Assembly: GCA_961205875.1 (NCBI GenBank) | Contig: OY540818.1 | Location: forward strand, 12,312,761 to 12,376,760 | Direction: 5' to 3' | From: Sialis fuliginosa | Lineage: Eukaryota; Arthropoda; Insecta; Megaloptera; Sialidae | DNA: 64,000 bases | Shown: positions 59,878 through 64,000 of the stretch, piece by piece | Layout: each line of letters opens with the position of its first letter | Position numbering within the stretch: position 1 is the stretch's first letter | Program-made: the position numbers and the translations under genes | The notes under the pieces: model-generated | What the model was told of the DNA's origin: nothing | What the model saw: the letters and a program-made list of their open reading frames with translations, nothing else | Database searches by the model: none

Positions 59878-60047
59878 GTGTTTGGTGCACTAACATCGTG
59901 TGCACTGAAAGTAAGTGACCACTTTTACGGTACAGGTGAATCACTGTTATACAGATTTACACCTCATTTCCAAGTGTACAATTGGACCGGAGAGAATCTG
60001 TATTTTATAAAAGGCAACAACGAAAGTCTGACGATTGGTGCTGGAGA
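59878..60047 (+). CDS. mtd: mtd exon 18 (TLDc domain, middle)
   Basis: Acceptor TTGTTTAG, donor GTAAGT, 170 nt. It encodes VFGALTSCALKVSDHFYGTG, with G-T-G-E-S-L-L-Y matching the family's FYGTGE motif, then FQVYNWTGENLYFIKGNNES. These strands form the TLDc beta-sandwich core. It ends in two bases (GA) that make Asp with the next exon. Confidence 0.97.
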
Positions 60048-60157
60048 GTAAGTATCTTAACTTTATTAATAAATATATCTACAAAATAAACAACAACTTA
60101 TTGTGAATATTAAGTATTTTTATGGTACACAGTTACATAAGTTAATTTATTTAACAG

Positions 60158-60293
60158 TGGCAAGTTTGGTATTTGGCTGGATGGAGATCTCTATCAAGGG
60201 CGTACAGAGCCCTGTAACACGTACGGCAATGATCCCCTGTCTCCGAACAAGGACTTTGTAGTGAAAACGCTAGAGTGCTGGGCGTTCATCTAG
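60158..60293 (+). CDS. mtd: mtd exon 19 (TLDc domain, C-terminal end and stop)
   Basis: Acceptor TTTAACAG, then GKFGIWLDGDLYQGRTEPCN through LSPNKDFVVKTLECWAFI and TAG at 60291-60293. The L-D-G-D-L-x-x-G motif and the terminal E-x-W-A-F match TLDc proteins, which characteristically end within a few residues of that motif, so the C-terminus is complete. Confidence 0.97.
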
Positions 60294-60748
60294 ATATAGT
60301 CATAATGCCATCGTCTTGCTAGCAATCTGTTGCATAAAATTAATTGTGATATTATATACTGATGTGTATGTTGTATGCATGCGACTAGAAACAAAACCTG
60401 CGCCTACGTAGTAGAAAGCACGCACACATCATTTAGCGCATATTATCAAACGGCTAGTTATTGTCGTCATGGTCTTGTCGTATCGTAGCCCGGACATGAA
60501 GCGGCTGTATAGAGTTCCGGTAGCGCCAAATGTAAATTAAACAGTTCCAATGTTCATATACTATCTTTTAAACTAAGTGAATAGAAATAATAAAAATAAT
60601 ATATTTGAATAGAACGTTATTATGAGATATTCTACTACTACTAGCTTAGATATGAACGATTCTTTTTACAGAGATATTGCTTACTGTTTAAAATATATTT
60701 GGTACAATACAATTGAAGGTAATGATGACTTTTGCTAGAAATATAACT

Positions 60749-60754
60749 AATAAA
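60749..60754 (+). terminator. candidate poly(A) signal AATAAA, proximal
   Basis: First canonical AATAAA followed by a T/G-rich stretch (TTTATTGTTTG about 10-20 nt downstream) after the mtd stop codon. It is the likely proximal cleavage signal, but such hexamers are frequent in AT-rich DNA. Confidence 0.4.
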
Positions 60755-62912
60755 GACAATATTTATTGTTTGATGCATTACGGTGGGCCAAATACATATT
60801 TGATAGTCAATATCGTTGCCTTCTTTCTTATTTTTCTATCGTTTGATAAATTGTTATAAACCTGTAATGCCTGAGAATATGAACACTTTGATTGTAATTT
60901 TATTAACTATGTGTATGTTGTTATAAATACAAATTGAATTTTTAGCTACTACTTGAAAAGGCATATTTTCTCAATATACTTTGATATGTTATGTACATAT
61001 TATTATTATTGACTAACTACTTCTTTCAATTAAGTATTAATGAAATCAATTACTGGCTTTTTAAATTTATATATAATAAACATGTTTATTTTTCTAGTCT
61101 CAAAATCAGTGTCTTTTTTGTTGTATATATTATATTTTCTATGAAAACTATTATAAATATTAATTATTAATGATTATTAGCTATATAAATACAAAAATTA
61201 TCTAATTGTAATCAAAAATTTTAAAAATCAAAAAAATCAATTACTATACAAATAATCGTAGATATAAATTTATTGTCGGAAAATTAATTAGTATTTATTA
61301 CAAAAATCATAATTGATCTGAATATTATTTAAATGTTTTTATACATTTGTTGTTCAAACTAAGTTAGTGCTATGTGTATAATATTTTTTTTCTATTTTAA
61401 TAATTAGTAGATATATATACTATATTGATATGTTTAATCCATTAAATTCTTCACGTAATTCAATAAGTTCTAGTTTATATAAGAAAATTGTAATTGTAAT
61501 AGGAAAACATTCTATTTTTTTGTTAATTAAAAAAAATGTTAGAACAAATATATTTCATTATGATTTGATATTTCTTCATGTAAATAATTACTTTTTGGTT
61601 AATTTTTCTAACATATCAAACATTTACTTATAGTTAAGGATATTCTATTGAAGAATGAGAACACACCTGTCATTACCCCACTAATTTTATTTGATTATAT
61701 TGTTTACGAATATGTACATAACATAGAATATAATAGTTAATGTTATTTGGTTCACTGCTGTATAGGTGGTTGCAGGTATACCAACATTTAACTGTTGGAC
61801 TGTTGTAGAATACTGTTAACAATAGATGTTCCAAACTTGATATAAATATATATTTACAAATATTATATGTTATCGATTTTGCTTATAGCATGTTCAAATA
61901 TAAAAAAATTGTTAATATCAAAACGCTCAGGTTTATTAGTAAAAGAAATTATATTCAATGAGAAATGGTATTATTGATTATGTTTTAAATTGTCTTCATT
62001 ATAATTTGCTTGCTGATCAGTTAGTTGCTGTTATTGGTTGTGGAAGTACCATATATATATATGATAAGTGTAAACATAAAATTGGTAAAAGCATATAACG
62101 TGTATAAATAGACAAATAAATTTGTATTAGATGAAAATATTGCCAAAAAATAAATAAAAGTAAAAAAAATTAAACTAGTATAGAGATTAAGTGTCATCAT
62201 ATTGATTATATTATTTAGTTTTGACAAATTTCATATATATGTGTACATTTAAACTATGTGTATATCATTTAATATATAGGTTATATTATTTATTATATCA
62301 GCATCTACTGATTACTCACAAATTGGTATTAAATTTGTATTGATTACAATACGACAGTACTGATCGTCAGATTAGTTACTGATGTAATAATTAATATAAA
62401 AATTGGAATAATATATCATAAAATAAAATAATATTATGCAGGGTTTTTAAATGGATTAAATATTTTCATTAACTTAGGGAGTGTAAAAAATATTATCTAT
62501 TATTTATTTTTTACATAACTTAATAACTGACATTCAAATAATGGAATCTGTAAATTAGAAACCCTGTATTAAGATTTACCATTGACTGTATAATGACGGC
62601 TTTAACAATGCACATTTAATTTTATTTTTTGATGCTAGTAATATTTCAATATAACGATATTTCAGTACGAATATAACTTGTGAGCCATAACCAATATCAT
62701 CGACTAACGTTTGCTGTAATACTTTCTTTTATTGTACGATGCTGCTAAAGAACAGGTTAATATGTGTCGTAAAATTATATAATACGCAATGTTTAGTTTA
62801 GTCTTAGGTATGTATTTATTTGTTAACTGTAAGTTTTATTAATTACTCATTATACATATTTACTAAATAAAAAAAATAATATTTTTGTTATGTTATATAA
62901 TTATCTTGTATG

Positions 62913-62918
62913 AATAAA
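62913..62918 (+). terminator. candidate poly(A) signal AATAAA, distal
   Basis: AATAAA followed by GTTGTTTAATG. It could be a distal poly(A) site giving a 2.6 kb 3' UTR. Confidence 0.25.
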
Positions 62919-62930
62919 AGTTGTTTAATG

Positions 62931-64000
62931 TAATAGTAACACTGTTAACACTAGTTGATAATCTCGTGTTTTAATATATACATATTATATATATATAAAT
63001 ATATATATATACATATAAATACCTATACAAAATATTAAGTAGTATATAATTGTATCATATATTAAGTGATTATCATATGTCTCACCGCAATTTCAAAACA
63101 GAAGTGTTATAAATGACGTTATTGTCGTAGAATACAAAAATAGTTGAAAAAGTGACATTTATACTTTTTGTCAGTAATACTGAACAATTCAGATATTAAA
63201 ACTTTCATATATAATTAGTGGTCGTGCAAGCAGCGAGTATTCGAGAAGTTTAATATACAATTTTTTATTTGAGTAAGTGTTTGTCTTTTTCATTATCAAA
63301 AGTATAAATTTATATAGAAGTAGTCTAATATTGTGTGTAAAAATAACAGCCTGTCTAGGTTCTTCCTATTTGTTTATTATAATATTTAAATCATTTTTTC
63401 TTGTACCAAACAGACAGACATATTGACAGGCATTATCTGCAATCATTTCATACATATTTGTGCAATGTTAATGTTAAACTTGATACCAAAATTATATCTA
63501 GTAATTTTTCAAAATTTTGTAAAATCCTGAATAAGTTATTTTCAAAAAATTATAGTTTAACTCTAGTTCCTAACTAATGATTATTATAGTTATCTTTCTT
63601 TTCAAAATCGTTTTCAAACAAAATTGAATTATTTATTATTTTAACTCAAATTGCTTCAGTTTTATACGGTTTTAGAAAATTATGAAATGTATCCCTAATT
63701 TTACAATGTAAGCCATGTCTTTTTTGTGCCATTTTCTCTGTTATGCTCATTATACTGGAAGCAATTGTAACTTAATAATTTTTTAACTTTTATTTTAAAA
63801 ATTATTATGAGTCATATGAAAATTACTTAATATATGATAATATTTAATAGAATCAACAAACTGATTTGTATGAAATATCAGTCTGCATTATTTATTCTTT
63901 ATCTATTTGAAATTAATATGACAATGTCTTAACAGATCTAACAGTTTACAGTAAAATCTTGTGGTACGAATCCTAAATATAACACGGGTTACGATTTAAC
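62931..64000. other. AT-rich DNA downstream of mtd
   Basis: No gene recognised on either strand. TA-rich microsatellite-like stretch at about 62970-63035. Confidence 0.6.

Larger units (their letters stand above)
19455..60293 (+). other. mtd: mustard/OXR1 gene, 3' part (LysM, GRAM-like and TLDc domains)
   Basis: Gene model built by joining exons with AG/GT borders and matching phases: 19455-19514, 20610-20716, 25531-25583, 25693-25906, 26882-27048, 27848-28032, 28146-28416, 28478-28732, 29892-29915, 30408-30635, 30751-30884, 31771-31917, 32706-32845, 35950-36112, 36180-36390, 37760-37834, 59278-59559, 59878-60047, 60158-60293. Every junction keeps the frame, giving 1006 residues then TAG. 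Domain order is LysM (about residues 72-117), GRAM-like (about 180-270), low-complexity acidic/Ser linker, central OXR1 block (446-786) and TLDc (about 825-1006), which is the architecture of OXR1/NCOA7/mustard. From family knowledge, these proteins protect cells against oxidative damage, and TLDc proteins bind the V-ATPase; in Drosophila, mustard affects immune tolerance. The first exon begins at the third base of a codon, so the N-terminus and its promoter are missing. The family call is firm; use of the individual optional exons is inferred. Confidence 0.95.
60294..62930 (+). other. mtd: mtd 3' UTR (extent uncertain)
   Basis: The first 250 nt after the stop are unusually GC-rich for this window (about 60380-60540), and AT-rich DNA follows. 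The first good poly(A) signal is AATAAA at 60749-60754, implying a UTR of roughly 470 nt. A further AATAAA at 62913-62918 followed by GT-rich sequence could end a much longer UTR. Nothing in the sequence decides between them. Confidence 0.5.

Overview
This is one stretch of an animal nuclear genome, very probably an insect. Supporting points are the very AT-rich introns, spliceosomal exons bounded by AG and GT, dense families of short inverted-repeat transposons, and an insect-type dispersed repeat with the core TTTCACGGCTAAA. The order of insect cannot be fixed from the sequence. There are no bacterial-type genes, rRNA genes or CRISPR arrays.

The only confidently recognised protein-coding gene is the insect orthologue of OXR1 (mustard, mtd), on the + strand. 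I could join 19 exons from 19455 to the stop codon at 60291-60293 with one unbroken reading frame (1006 codons plus stop). The first exon found starts inside a codon, so the true N-terminus lies upstream, either before the window or in an exon I could not recognise. The protein has a LysM domain (exons at 25531-25906), a GRAM-like domain (26882-28145), a long acidic and Ser-rich linker, the conserved central OXR1 block (30408-36390), and a C-terminal TLDc domain (59278-60293). It belongs to the oxidation-resistance TLDc family.

The gene shows several signs of alternative transcripts. A 23-codon ATG exon at 50458-50526, inside a 21.4 kb intron, splices in frame to the TLDc exons and would make a short TLDc-only protein. 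A 75-nt in-frame exon (37760-37834) looks like a cassette. A 24-nt microexon lies at 29892-29915. A further in-frame microexon of 30 or 36 nt (ending at 35020) is a candidate. GC-rich islands in two large introns (22445-22680 and 46005-46215) may be alternative promoters or enhancers.

Layout: 1-19454 is non-coding and full of transposon remnants (upstream intron or intergenic). 19455-37834 holds exons 1-16. 37835-59277 is one intron carrying many mobile elements, the alternative first exon and possible regulatory islands. 59278-60293 holds the TLDc exons. 60294-64000 is 3' UTR and downstream DNA.

The remaining structure is mostly non-autonomous DNA transposons. It includes two hAT-like elements with exact 8-bp target-site duplications, a PIF/Harbinger-like family with 3-bp duplications, TA-flanked elements, two TTAA-flanked piggyBac-like elements (one nested inside another repeat whose near-empty paralogue is also in the window), and two copies of a 740-bp foldback element able to form a very long hairpin. 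I found no evidence for a wholly new biological system; the best new leads are the alternative mtd exons and the islands near them.
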